A stretch of 14,012 nt of DNA from Clostridia bacterium (GCA_024403175.1 JAKSSI010000008.1:1-14012), one strand, 5' to 3'. Positions 5,419 through 13,121 are shown, counted from the first letter of the stretch. Made by a program: numbers and translations. The notes: a model not told the origin generated them from the letters alone.

Positions 5419-5820
5419 ATGACTAACGAATATTTCGCAGAACGAATGGAACAAATATTAGAGAAAATAAGTAATGCTAGCAATTTAGATTTTACACATC
5501 TACAGATTTCTGCAGACCCAGATTATGTGGCAGATTTTGGCTGTGATGCTAACGGACATCTTGTACTTATGGAGAAATCTTTTCCTTTGAAAATTGCTGA
5601 TCTAACCAGTATTCGTTACAGATGGGACGGCGAAACAAGTTGCACAGATGGAATTGGTTTTATTAGATTCGATTTCGAAAAAGATATTCATTTGGATTGC
5701 TTTTTGGTGGACGGGCCTATAGGACAAAAGTATCGTGTAAAATATCATGACACATATAAAAGTTGGTTAGATGAAAAAGAGACTATTTCACTTCTAGAAG
5801 AATTGCAAAATAATTGCTAA
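5419..5820 (+). CDS. Unrecognised acidic protein, 133 residues, downstream of the Fic gene
   Basis: I do not recognise this family. The protein is soluble-looking, acidic and has no signal peptide or membrane segment. It starts with an amphipathic helix (FAERMEQILEKISNAS, 6-21). The middle looks beta-rich and aromatic (SIRYRWDGETSCTDGIGFIR at 64-83, then FDFEKDIHLDCFLVDG). It ends with a short charged helix (WLDEKETISLLEELQ). Four cysteines are scattered without a metal-binding pattern. An excellent AGGAGGT site lies six bases before the ATG, unlike the Fic gene. The 71-base gap to the Fic gene has no terminator and no clear promoter, so co-transcription is likely. An immunity, antitoxin or target role is possible but unsupported. 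Confidence 0.8.
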   Translation: MTNEYFAERMEQILEKISNASNLDFTHLQISADPDYVADFGCDANGHLVLMEKSFPLKIADLTSIRYRWDGETSCTDGIGFIRFDFEKDIHLDCFLVDGPIGQKYRVKYHDTYKSWLDEKETISLLEELQNNC

Positions 5821-5870
5821 ATTAAAGTATTGCGAAGCTTGAATCCGCAGCCAAAAATTGCGATTAAAAG

Positions 5871-5936
5871 AAGACATTTTATGTATTCCCCGGCTTAGCG
5901 AGAGCGTGTCCTCTAGGAATCATAAAATGTCTTTTT
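5871..5936. terminator. Long hairpin, probable bidirectional terminator between convergent units
   Basis: AAGACATTTTATG (5871-5883) pairs perfectly with CATAAAATGTCTT (5921-5933). After a one-base bulge, ATTCC (5885-5889) pairs with GGAAT (5916-5920), for about 18 bp in total. The right arm runs into TTTTT on the plus strand, and the minus strand exits through TTCTTTTAAT. It sits between the plus-strand 133-residue gene and the minus-strand hydrogenase operon tail, as expected for a shared terminator. The apical loop is unusually long (26 nt) and GC-rich. Confidence 0.75.
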
Positions 5937-5960
5937 GAATTCGTTTTTTATTTCAGCAAT

Positions 5961-6353
5961 TTAGAATGTTACAGTCTTTGGTTCTGCTGTGAAGGAGCTG
6001 AATGTAGCTGTTACATTTGTAAGCTTGTAAACAACAGTGTTTCCGTCGCCAGCTGCATATCTATCCTTAAGGGATGGATGTTCGTCAAGCATGTGCTGCT
6101 GAGCTTCTACTCTTGGATCCTCAATTGCATCTGCAGCAACTCTAATCCACTGCTTTCCATCAAATGCGCAAAGTTCTACCTTAGAACAAGCTTCAATCTG
6201 CTTTGCAACATCCTTGCTCTTACCTGTCTGAATGTAAAGAGCGCCATCGAACATATCCATTGTTCCGAATGGTCTTACTCTTGGCTGACCATTATCATTT
6301 GTAGCAAGATAATAAACATGGAAAGCAAATAAAAAATCATATACCTCTTTCAT
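5961..6353 (-). CDS. Pyridoxamine 5'-phosphate oxidase-like split-barrel flavoprotein
   Basis: This 130-residue protein looks like a single split beta-barrel that binds FMN or a related cofactor. YYLATNDNGQPRVRPFGTM at about 14-32 is the typical first beta-hairpin, followed by LYIQTGKSKDVAKQIEAC and VELCAFDGKQWIRVAADA. Such proteins are small reductases or stress proteins in anaerobes, and the substrate cannot be told. An ATG twelve bases upstream (6365) is in frame, but the GGAGGG ribosome-binding site overlaps that ATG and points to the ATG at 6353, so I use the shorter form. It is the last gene of the hydrogenase operon, 33 bases after the membrane-protein gene. Confidence 0.85.
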   Translation of the reverse strand: MKEVYDFLFAFHVYYLATNDNGQPRVRPFGTMDMFDGALYIQTGKSKDVAKQIEACSKVELCAFDGKQWIRVAADAIEDPRVEAQQHMLDEHPSLKDRYAAGDGNTVVYKLTNVTATFSSFTAEPKTVTF

Positions 6354-6386
6354 AATACCCTCCATAAATTCAATTTAAAATAATCT

Positions 6387-7025
6387 CTAACTAATAGTAT
6401 ATTTTTTCTTTCTATCAATAGCAACCACTATTATTGTCACAATTACTATTACGGCAAGAATGGCAGCTGCGCAATTTCTAAAGAATTCTTCTGGCAAGAT
6501 ATCGATAATTTGATCATATCTTGGGTCGAAAAGCCAATTATCTTTCCCTGGGAAGAAAACGGCATGGAATAAATAAAAGAACTTATTAAAGTTTGTAGCC
6601 ACAGCAGCACCAAGAAGCACTATTGCAAGGCACAGCCCTGTACTTGAATAGAAAAATACTCCGTGCTTTTTAAACTTAGGCCACTTCTTTAAAAGATATA
6701 TACCAATAAGCCCAACTACACTAAAGCCTGCAACGGCAAAATCCAGAATGAAGAGTTTTCTTACATCCACAAAATGCGCCTTACCTTCTTCTGAATATTT
6801 TAAAACACCTGTAGAGAATTCATCCGTTTTGCCTATGCAAAAATCAAGCATCTCATTATAAGCTTCTTTTGTTTCTTCTTTTGTAATACCAACATATTCG
6901 TCCAAATGATAAAAATCTATGTGAGCATAGTAAAATGGGCGAATTAAAATCGGCACTGCTACCGATAGGGATAGCAGTGCCAACATTGCAAGTATTATTG
7001 TAATGGTTTTTAATACCTTGCTCAT
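6387..7025 (-). CDS. TIGR01906/DUF1461-family integral membrane protein
   Basis: This 212-residue protein has four predicted membrane spans (about 8-28, 94-112, 123-143 and 185-203) and two loops on one side. It shows the family signatures: HFVDVRKLF at 84-92, and FHAVFFPGKDNWLFDP at 153-168 followed by a leucine-proline-glutamate segment near 177-182. The biochemical function of the family is unknown. It starts nine bases after the hydA stop with no convincing ribosome-binding site, so translation is probably coupled to hydA. Its place at the tail of a hydrogenase operon may mean a role in energy metabolism, or simple read-through. Confidence 0.87.
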   Translation of the reverse strand: MSKVLKTITIILAMLALLSLSVAVPILIRPFYYAHIDFYHLDEYVGITKEETKEAYNEMLDFCIGKTDEFSTGVLKYSEEGKAHFVDVRKLFILDFAVAGFSVVGLIGIYLLKKWPKFKKHGVFFYSSTGLCLAIVLLGAAVATNFNKFFYLFHAVFFPGKDNWLFDPRYDQIIDILPEEFFRNCAAAILAVIVIVTIIVVAIDRKKKYTIS

Positions 7026-7034
7026 TTTCGAAGA

Positions 7035-8795
7035 CTACTTATCTGTTCTGTAACGCTTCTGAGCAATGTATGTTGTATGGAGAATTTCATGAGCCTTGTG
7101 GCTGCCCGGTTCGCCAAGGTAATCTGCATAAACAGCCTTAACGTATGGGTTTTCATGAGACTTTCTCATAGTCATCTTAGCATCCTGATCATAGAGAGCC
7201 TGTGCTCTGAGTCCTCTGATATCAACATGTCCTCTTACATCAGCATCCTGATATGGCTGACCACCACCGTTGATGCAGCCGCCTGGGCAGCACATGAATT
7301 CGATGAAGTCATATTTCAGTTCGCCGGACTTAACGCCATTAAGAACGTTCTTGATATTCTTAGCACCAGAAGCTACGCATACTCTTACAGTCTTGCCTGG
7401 GAGTTCGTATTCAGCTTCCTTAACGCCTACCATACCACGAACTTCGTGGAATTCGAGAGGCTTCATTTCGCCGTTTGTAACTATTTCAACAACTGTTCTA
7501 AGAGCAGCTTCCATTACGCCGCCTGTAGCACCGAAGATAACAGCAGCACCTGTAGCAATACCAAGGAGTGGATCGCATTCTTCATCTGGAAGGTTCTTGA
7601 ACATGATACCAGCCTTCTGAATCATACGGCCAAGTTCTCTTGTTGTAAGAGAAATATCAACTGGCATGCAACCATTTGCTAATCTCTGTTCTTCTCTCTT
7701 TACTTCGTACTTCTTTGCTGTGCAAGGCATAATAGATACAACTACGATATCCTTTGGATCGATGCCTTCCTTTTCAGCATAGTATGTCTTAACAAGAGAT
7801 CCGAACATCTGCTGTGGGGACTTGCAGGAAGAAATGTTAGGAAGCATTTCTGGGAAGTCCTGTTCAGCGAATCTAATCCAACCTGGGGAACAAGATGTGA
7901 TAAGTGGAAGTGTTCCGCCATTTTCGAGTCTGTGAAGGAATTCTGTGCCTTCTTCCATAATTGTAACGTCTGCAGCGTGGTCAACATCGAATACCTTGTC
8001 GAATCCGAGTCTTCTAAGAGCAGCATACATCTTACCTTCTACGTTAGAACCAATTGGCATGTCGAAGCATTCACCAAGTGTAACTCTGATAGAAGGAGCA
8101 GCACCGACTACTACGTGCTTAGATGGATCTCTTAATGCATCGAGAACCTTCTGTGTATCGTCCTTTTCAACGAGAGCGCCTGTTGGGCAAACTACTGTGC
8201 ACTGACCGCAAGAAATACAGTCAACTTCAGCAAGAGGTCTGTCGAATGCAGCACCGATGTGTGTTGCGAAACCTCTGTCGTTAGGTCCGATAACGCCAAC
8301 TTCCTGGAAGTTTCTGCAAACGCTTACGCAACGACGGCAGAGAACGCACTTGGAGTTGTCTCTGATAAGGTGAAGTGCAGAATCTTCAATTTCTTCCTTG
8401 AGATCGTTTGCACCTTCATAACGAACAACGTCAATACCCATATCAGCAGCAAGCTGTCTTAATTCGCAGTTGCCGTTTCTTGGGCACGTAAGACATTCCA
8501 TTCTGTGGTTGGAAAGGATAAGTTCAAGTGTGAGTCTTCTAGACTGTCTTACCTTTTCAGTATCTGTAAATACTTCCATACCTTCGCTTACAGGATATAC
8601 GCAGGAAGCAACGAGAGACTTAGCACCCTTTACTTCTACAACGCAAATACGGCAAGCACCGATTTCGTTAATATCCTTAAGGTAGCAGAGAGAAGGAATC
8701 TTGATTCCTGCCTGTCTTGCAGCTTCAATAATCTTTGTATCTTCAGGTACGGTAACCGGAATATTATTTATCTTAAGATTAACCATTTTTTCCAT
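7035..8795 (-). CDS. hydA: [FeFe] hydrogenase catalytic subunit HydA (NAD-linked, multimeric type)
   Basis: This 586-residue cytoplasmic subunit carries the H-cluster that makes or oxidises hydrogen. In order it has a [2Fe-2S] domain (C37, C48, C51, C65), a His-Cys cluster (H97, C101, C104, C110), two [4Fe-4S] clusters (C150/153/156/160 and C193/196/199/203), and the H-cluster domain from about 225. The H-cluster motifs are TSCSPGW (301-307), MPCTAKKYE (356-364) and EFMCCPGGCINGGGQP (499-514). L1 has Ser where CpI has a second Cys, and L3 has Cys where many enzymes have Ala. With HydB and HydC it should form a soluble NADH/ferredoxin-dependent, probably bifurcating enzyme. A GGGGGAGG site overlaps the hydB stop and supports the start at 8795. 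Confidence 0.97.
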   Translation of the reverse strand: MEKMVNLKINNIPVTVPEDTKIIEAARQAGIKIPSLCYLKDINEIGACRICVVEVKGAKSLVASCVYPVSEGMEVFTDTEKVRQSRRLTLELILSNHRMECLTCPRNGNCELRQLAADMGIDVVRYEGANDLKEEIEDSALHLIRDNSKCVLCRRCVSVCRNFQEVGVIGPNDRGFATHIGAAFDRPLAEVDCISCGQCTVVCPTGALVEKDDTQKVLDALRDPSKHVVVGAAPSIRVTLGECFDMPIGSNVEGKMYAALRRLGFDKVFDVDHAADVTIMEEGTEFLHRLENGGTLPLITSCSPGWIRFAEQDFPEMLPNISSCKSPQQMFGSLVKTYYAEKEGIDPKDIVVVSIMPCTAKKYEVKREEQRLANGCMPVDISLTTRELGRMIQKAGIMFKNLPDEECDPLLGIATGAAVIFGATGGVMEAALRTVVEIVTNGEMKPLEFHEVRGMVGVKEAEYELPGKTVRVCVASGAKNIKNVLNGVKSGELKYDFIEFMCCPGGCINGGGQPYQDADVRGHVDIRGLRAQALYDQDAKMTMRKSHENPYVKAVYADYLGEPGSHKAHEILHTTYIAQKRYRTDK

Positions 8796-8806
8796 TTAGC
8801 CTCCCC

Positions 8807-10606
8807 CTACTTTCTAGAAATAGCGCCGAACTTACAGTTGTTCATGCAGACACCGCACTTGATACACTTAGAAGCATCAATTGTGTGTGCAGCCTTAAGT
8901 TCGCCTGTGATAGCACCTGCTGGGCAGTTCTTTGCACAAACTCTGCAACCCTTGCACTTGTCAGCATCGATAACGTATGTAAGAAGGTTCTTGCAAACGC
9001 CTGCTGGGCACTTCTTGTCAACAACGTGAGCAACATATTCATGTCTGAAGTGCATAAGTGTGGAGAGTACTGGGTTTGGAGCTGTCTGACCAAGACCGCA
9101 AAGTGCGTTAGCCTGAATGTGCTTGCAAAGTTCTTCAATCTTGTCGATATCTTCAAGAGTTCCGTTACCCTTTGTAATCTTGTCAAGGAGTTCGTAGAGT
9201 CTCTTTGTACCGATACGGCATGGTGTGCACTTACCGCAAGATTCGTCGATGATGAATTCAAGGAAGAACTTAGCGATATCTACCATACAGTTATCTTCGT
9301 CCATAACGATAAGTCCGCCGGAACCTACCATGGAACCAACCTTACCGAGGGAGTCGAAGTCCATTGGGATATCAAGAAGGTCTGCAGGGATGCATCCGCC
9401 GGATGGACCGCCTGTCTGAGCAGCCTTAAACTTCTTTCCGTTTGGAACGCCACCACCGATATCTTCGATGATAGTTCTAAGTGGAGTACCCATTGGGATT
9501 TCTACAAGACCTGTGTTCTTAATCTTACCACCAAGAGCAAATACCTTTGTACCTGGGGATGTTTCTGTTCCGATAGCTCTAAATGCAGCAGCACCGTTGT
9601 TAATGATCCATGCAATGTTTGCATAAGTTTCAACGTTGTTGAGAATAGATGGCTTATCGAAAAGACCCTTGTTTGCAGGGAATGGTGGTCTGTTCTTTGG
9701 TTCGCCTCTGTAACCTTCGATGGAGTGCATAAGAGCTGTTTCTTCGCCGCATACGAATGCGCCAGAACCAAGTCTTAATTCGAGGTTGAATTCGAAACCA
9801 GAGTCGAAAATGTTTTCGCCGAGGAGACCATATTCCTTAGCCTGAGCAATAGCAATTTCAAGTCTCTTAACAGCGATTGGATATTCAGCACGAACATAAA
9901 TGTAACCCTGGTGGGAACCGATAGCATAACCAGCAATAGCCATAGCTTCGATTACAGCATGTGGGTCGCCTTCAAGAACGGAACGGTCCATGAATGCGCC
10001 TGGGTCACCTTCGTCTGCGTTACAGCAAACGTACTTAACGCCGTCTTCGCTCTTAGCATTAGCAGCAAACTGCCACTTCTTACCTGTTGGGAATCCTGCA
10101 CCACCACGACCTCTAAGACCGGAAGCAAGGATTTCATCAATAACGCCCTGTGGTGTCATTGTTGTAAGAACCTTACCGAGAGCTTCGTATCCGCCCATAC
10201 CGATATATTCTTCAATGTTTTCTGGGTTGATAACACCGCAGTTTCTGAGAACGATTCTCTGCTGGTGCTTATAGAAGTTTGTTTCTGTAAGGCTTGTTAC
10301 AGGAGCTTCATCTTCATTATCCTTGTGGAGAAGTCTCTGTACGATTCTACCCTTAACAATGTGTTCAGAAACGATTTCTGGTACATCTTCTACAGTAACG
10401 TGAGAGTAGAATGCACCTTCTGGATATACAATAACGATAGGACCATTAGCACAAAGACCAAAACAACCAGTCTTTACTAATTTTACTTCCTGATCCATTC
10501 CAGCCGCCTTGAGTTCCTGCTCAAAGCGTTCCATAATCTTTGGGCTGTTGGAGGAAGTACAACCTGTACCGTTACAAACCAGTATCTGTGAACGAACTAT
10601 ATTCAT
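8807..10606 (-). CDS. hydB: NADH-binding flavoprotein subunit HydB (NuoF-like)
   Basis: This 599-residue protein binds NADH and FMN and passes electrons to HydA. It begins with a thioredoxin-like [2Fe-2S] domain (C11, C16, C48, C52). The NuoF core follows, with GLRGRGGAGFPTGKKW at 164-178 for FMN/NADH binding and CCNADEGDPGAFMDR nearby. A [4Fe-4S] site lies in ESCGKCTPCRIGTKR (C457, C460, C463) with C503. Two ferredoxin clusters close the protein (C551/554/557/561 and C581/584/587/591). The reading frame is open to an ATG at 10645, but AAGGAGG lies five bases before the ATG at 10606. The upstream start would also overlap hydD, so the shorter form is chosen. The extra C-terminal ferredoxin domain marks HydB-type rather than complex I NuoF. 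Confidence 0.97.
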   Translation of the reverse strand: MNIVRSQILVCNGTGCTSSNSPKIMERFEQELKAAGMDQEVKLVKTGCFGLCANGPIVIVYPEGAFYSHVTVEDVPEIVSEHIVKGRIVQRLLHKDNEDEAPVTSLTETNFYKHQQRIVLRNCGVINPENIEEYIGMGGYEALGKVLTTMTPQGVIDEILASGLRGRGGAGFPTGKKWQFAANAKSEDGVKYVCCNADEGDPGAFMDRSVLEGDPHAVIEAMAIAGYAIGSHQGYIYVRAEYPIAVKRLEIAIAQAKEYGLLGENIFDSGFEFNLELRLGSGAFVCGEETALMHSIEGYRGEPKNRPPFPANKGLFDKPSILNNVETYANIAWIINNGAAAFRAIGTETSPGTKVFALGGKIKNTGLVEIPMGTPLRTIIEDIGGGVPNGKKFKAAQTGGPSGGCIPADLLDIPMDFDSLGKVGSMVGSGGLIVMDEDNCMVDIAKFFLEFIIDESCGKCTPCRIGTKRLYELLDKITKGNGTLEDIDKIEELCKHIQANALCGLGQTAPNPVLSTLMHFRHEYVAHVVDKKCPAGVCKNLLTYVIDADKCKGCRVCAKNCPAGAITGELKAAHTIDASKCIKCGVCMNNCKFGAISRK

Positions 10607-10616
10607 CTGTTCCTCC

Positions 10617-10985
10617 TTATTCAGCTGCGCCGATAGTATATTCACTAACTGTCTTCTTGTTTACGAGATGTTCGTTAACAATCTTTGGAACCTTATCGGC
10701 ATTAAGTTTAACGTATGTTGTCTTTTCCTGACCTGGAATATATACTTCAGCGATTGGTTCGAGTCTGCAAACGCCGATGCATCCTGTCTGGGAAACAATT
10801 ACATTCTTAAGATTTCTCTTCTGAACTTCTTCGATGAAAGCTTCAAGTACTGGTCTTGCACCTGCTGCAATACCACATGTAGCCATACCAACAACGACTC
10901 TAATTGTATCGTCGTCTTCTTCACGAACGTCCAGCTGCTTTTCCATTCTTAAACGGATTGCTTTTAATTCTTCTAAGCTTTTCAA
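10617..10985 (-). CDS. hydD: Thioredoxin-like ferredoxin-fold subunit HydD (HndB-like)
   Basis: This 122-residue protein matches the small thioredoxin-fold [2Fe-2S] subunit found beside HydABC/Hnd hydrogenases. A helical N-terminus (1-25) is followed by VVVGMATCGIAAGARPVLEA at 30-49 and VSQTGCIGVCRLEP at 64-77. Only three cysteines are present (C37, C69, C73). The position of the first cluster cysteine in related ferredoxins, including HydB's own N-terminal domain, is Gly33 here, so cluster binding is uncertain. The start is TTG at 10985, with AAAGGAG eight bases upstream. It lies between the HATPase gene and hydB, 10 bases before the hydB start. It may shuttle electrons or be structural. Confidence 0.9.
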   Translation of the reverse strand: MKSLEELKAIRLRMEKQLDVREEDDDTIRVVVGMATCGIAAGARPVLEAFIEEVQKRNLKNVIVSQTGCIGVCRLEPIAEVYIPGQEKTTYVKLNADKVPKIVNEHLVNKKTVSEYTIGAAE

Positions 10986-11001
10986 GGCTTGTTCTCCTTT
11001 C

Positions 11002-11541
11002 TTAACTTAAGGTACTTTCGTTTTCTCTTATGTATTCACTGATCCAAATGGCGATTTCAGGTTCTGCAAAAGAGATTTGTTCTCCGAGAATTTCTCTGAG
11101 TTCTCTAGTATCTACAGTAAAGCCTGTTTCGTCTTTAATGCGCTTGTAAACAAGATTTACGCTTTGTGGAAGTCCCTGAATTATGAGAGCCATAGTTCCG
11201 GAAATATCTCCAAGAGGCATACAGTCTATATTGTCTGTGTAGAACACTGATTTAACAGTGGTTCCTTCCCCTTGTTTACTTTTTACTTCCAAACTTCCTC
11301 CGGTTTGTTCTGCTGCCATCTTAAGAAGAGGAAGCCCCAAACCAACTCGTCTTGTTGTTCTTGTGGTGGTGAATGGGTCGATAACCCTCTGAACCATTTC
11401 TTCAGACATTCCACATCCGTTGTCTACAATCTGAAAGATTCTTTCATTTCCGATTTCAGAAATAAGAATTTCTATAAGATTGGCACCGGCTGTTATTGAA
11501 TTCTGAGCCACATCAAGCACGTGCAGTGATAATTCTTTCAT
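11002..11541 (-). CDS. Stand-alone HATPase_c (histidine-kinase-like ATPase) protein
   Basis: This 179-residue soluble protein has the GHKL ATP-binding fold and nothing recognisable as a phospho-accepting histidine domain. The N-box is DVAQNSITAGA (10-20, N14), the G1 box VDNGCGM (39-45), the F-box and lid FTTTRTTRRVGLGLPLLK (57-74), and the G2 box GEGTT (91-95). The last 75 residues are unassigned. Such a protein may be an anti-sigma or switch kinase-type regulator or an ATP sensor. It is a recurrent neighbour of hydABC in Clostridia, as I recall. The start lies five bases after the hydC stop without a clear ribosome-binding site, so coupling is likely. The partner is unknown, and the nearby HydD, PHP and sensor-like proteins are candidates. 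Confidence 0.9.
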   Translation of the reverse strand: MKELSLHVLDVAQNSITAGANLIEILISEIGNERIFQIVDNGCGMSEEMVQRVIDPFTTTRTTRRVGLGLPLLKMAAEQTGGSLEVKSKQGEGTTVKSVFYTDNIDCMPLGDISGTMALIIQGLPQSVNLVYKRIKDETGFTVDTRELREILGEQISFAEPEIAIWISEYIRENESTLS

Positions 11542-11546
11542 GGTAA

Positions 11547-12041
11547 TTATTCGTACTTGTCAATGATACCGCTAATCATGTCTGGTGTTAGACGTCCGTA
11601 AACATCATCATTGATCATGATAACTGGGGCAAGTCCGCAAGCGCCTACACATCTGCAAGCATCAAGAGAGAACTTTCCGTCTGGTGTAATTCCACCTGGC
11701 TTAATGTTCAGCTTCTTTTCAATTGCAGTAAGAACATCGGCAGAGCCCTTTACATAGCAAGCTGTACCAAGACATACTGAGATACGATACTTTCCCTTTG
11801 GGTTAAGTGTGAACAGTGCATAGAAAGAAGCTACTCCGTAAACTTCACTGAGTGGAATGTCGAGAGCTTCAGCAATCATAATCTGGACTTCTTCTGGAAG
11901 ATATCCATAGATTTCCTGAGCTGCCTGCATAATTGGCATTGTTGCTCCCTGCTTGCCCTTCCATTCATTAATGACTTCACGCAGTTGCTTTTCCTGTTCG
12001 GGTGTACCCGCAAAAGGAACTGCTGTCTTTAAATTAGGCAT
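11547..12041 (-). CDS. hydC: Thioredoxin-like [2Fe-2S] subunit HydC (NuoE-like)
   Basis: This 164-residue protein is the NuoE-like electron-transfer subunit of the hydrogenase. An N-terminal helical domain includes KQGATMPIMQAAQEIYGYLP and SEVYGVASFYALF. A thioredoxin-fold domain follows with likely cluster cysteines C90 and C95 (SVCLGTACYVKG) and C131 and C135 (CRCVGACGLAP). The frame is open to an ATG at 12062 (MYMEEKL...). GGAGG lies inside that stretch, eight bases before the ATG at 12041, which gives MPNLKTAV, so the shorter form is preferred. It follows the PHP gene after 25 bases. HydC is separated from hydB by the HATPase and hydD genes. Confidence 0.95.
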   Translation of the reverse strand: MPNLKTAVPFAGTPEQEKQLREVINEWKGKQGATMPIMQAAQEIYGYLPEEVQIMIAEALDIPLSEVYGVASFYALFTLNPKGKYRISVCLGTACYVKGSADVLTAIEKKLNIKPGGITPDGKFSLDACRCVGACGLAPVIMINDDVYGRLTPDMISGIIDKYE

Positions 12042-12066
12042 TAGTTTTTCCTCCATATACAATAAA

Positions 12067-12783
12067 CTACAAAATATTATTGTTTAATTTATTAATCAAT
12101 TCAGCCGCTGTTTTCTCGGCCAAATCAATGCACTGAAATTTAGGTTTTAGTTGATCAGGATAGTGAGCATCACTACCTCTAACAAAAGATAAGCCTTGTA
12201 AATCTTTTCTATCCTTTAAGGTGTTAAAATCGCATCCGTAGGACAGTTCGGCCATTGGGAACTTCATTGAAGCATCCCAGAAACCCAAGTTGCTAAGAAG
12301 TGAGTTTGATGGCCTATCTATATGCGCCGGGTAAGATACCCCGCCGAGTTTATCTACCAAATCGTAGACTTCGTAAATTCCTATATCGGAAGCACCAGCC
12401 AGCATTATTTCTTCTTCGCAAACAACATTGTCATCTATATCAACAACAAGTTGCTGACCAAAGAACTTTGGCTTATTTTTTACCTGCATCAGTCTCGAAT
12501 GCACATATCCATCAAATTCCATAGCGGAATTTAAATCTGGGAAAAGGCATACAACATGAACTTCTTCGGAAGTTGTAAGTTCCATTCCTGGAATTCCTAA
12601 AAGTCCGTAGTGCTCAGCTGCCTCCATAAAGACACCACAGTTTTTACAGGTATTATGATCTGTCAGAGCTATGATATCTGTTTCATTTACGGCACTAAGC
12701 CCTGCAAGTAGTGCTGGAGTATTTTCGTTGCTCCCGCACGGAGACAAACAGGAATGCATATGTAAATCAAATGAATATTCCAC
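12067..12783 (-). CDS. PHP-domain metal-dependent phosphoesterase
   Basis: This 238-residue protein has the PHP fold with its metal-binding motifs: DLHMHSCLSPCG at 6-17 (H8, H10), TDHN at 41-44, GMELTTSEEVHVVCLF at 66-81 (E68, H76), YPAHIDRP at 151-158 (H154) and GSDAHY at 203-208. These should hold two or three metal ions and hydrolyse a phosphoester, probably a small molecule or nucleotide. The substrate cannot be told. The start codon is GTG at 12783, with TAGGAAC upstream and partly overlapping the DRTGG gene's stop. It is co-transcribed between the DRTGG gene and hydC, so it may turn over a signal or take part in hydrogenase regulation (inference). Confidence 0.92.
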   Translation of the reverse strand: MEYSFDLHMHSCLSPCGSNENTPALLAGLSAVNETDIIALTDHNTCKNCGVFMEAAEHYGLLGIPGMELTTSEEVHVVCLFPDLNSAMEFDGYVHSRLMQVKNKPKFFGQQLVVDIDDNVVCEEEIMLAGASDIGIYEVYDLVDKLGGVSYPAHIDRPSNSLLSNLGFWDASMKFPMAELSYGCDFNTLKDRKDLQGLSFVRGSDAHYPDQLKPKFQCIDLAEKTAAELINKLNNNIL

Positions 12784-12791
12784 GTCTGTTC

Positions 12792-13121
12792 CTATTTAAG
12801 TAAGTTGCCTATAGCAACTGCTGTTTCAAAAATCGCTTTATCTGTTCCGAGAATATTGATTTCTTCTGTTTCAGCTCTTTTTAAAAGTTCAGGGTCTGGC
12901 TTTGCACCTTCGCAAATAACTACGCAGGAAACACCAGCCATTACAGCAACAGCCGCAACATTAATGTTGGACATAATGGTAATCCAAGCACTGTTTTCTT
13001 CAGCTCTACCCATTACCCAGCTTAGAAGATCTCCGCAGTATCCGCCATTAACTTCTAAGGAGACGTCGCCTTTATTCAGATATTCAAGCTGCAGTTCTTC
13101 TGCAAGTTTTTCTACAGTCAT
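12792..13121 (-). CDS. DRTGG-domain protein
   Basis: This small 109-residue protein is made of one domain resembling the DRTGG fold found in HPr-kinase-like, phosphotransacetylase N-terminal and CBS-associated regulators. It shows NGGYCGDLLSWVMGRA at 25-40, AWITIMSNINVAAVAVMAG at 45-63 and the strand CVVICEGAKPD at 66-76. No catalytic residues are evident, so it is probably a binding or sensing protein. Its ATG overlaps the stop of the upstream hydrogenase-like gene by one base (TAATG), which implies translational coupling and close functional linkage. A PHP-domain gene follows within eight bases. Confidence 0.85.
   Translation of the reverse strand: MTVEKLAEELQLEYLNKGDVSLEVNGGYCGDLLSWVMGRAEENSAWITIMSNINVAAVAVMAGVSCVVICEGAKPDPELLKRAETEEINILGTDKAIFETAVAIGNLLK

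Noticed and set aside
7077..7682. Plus-strand open frame of 201 codons inside hydA
   Set aside because: It is fully antisense to conserved H-cluster motifs, with no ribosome-binding site or recognisable domain.
8885..9778. Long open frame on the plus strand, 297 codons
   Set aside because: It is antisense to hydB, cysteine- and serine-rich, matches no family and has no ribosome-binding site. It is a codon-usage shadow of the real gene.
10607..10645. Longer N-terminus for hydB starting at 10645
   Set aside because: It would overlap the end of hydD, and the strong AAGGAGG sits directly before the ATG at 10606.
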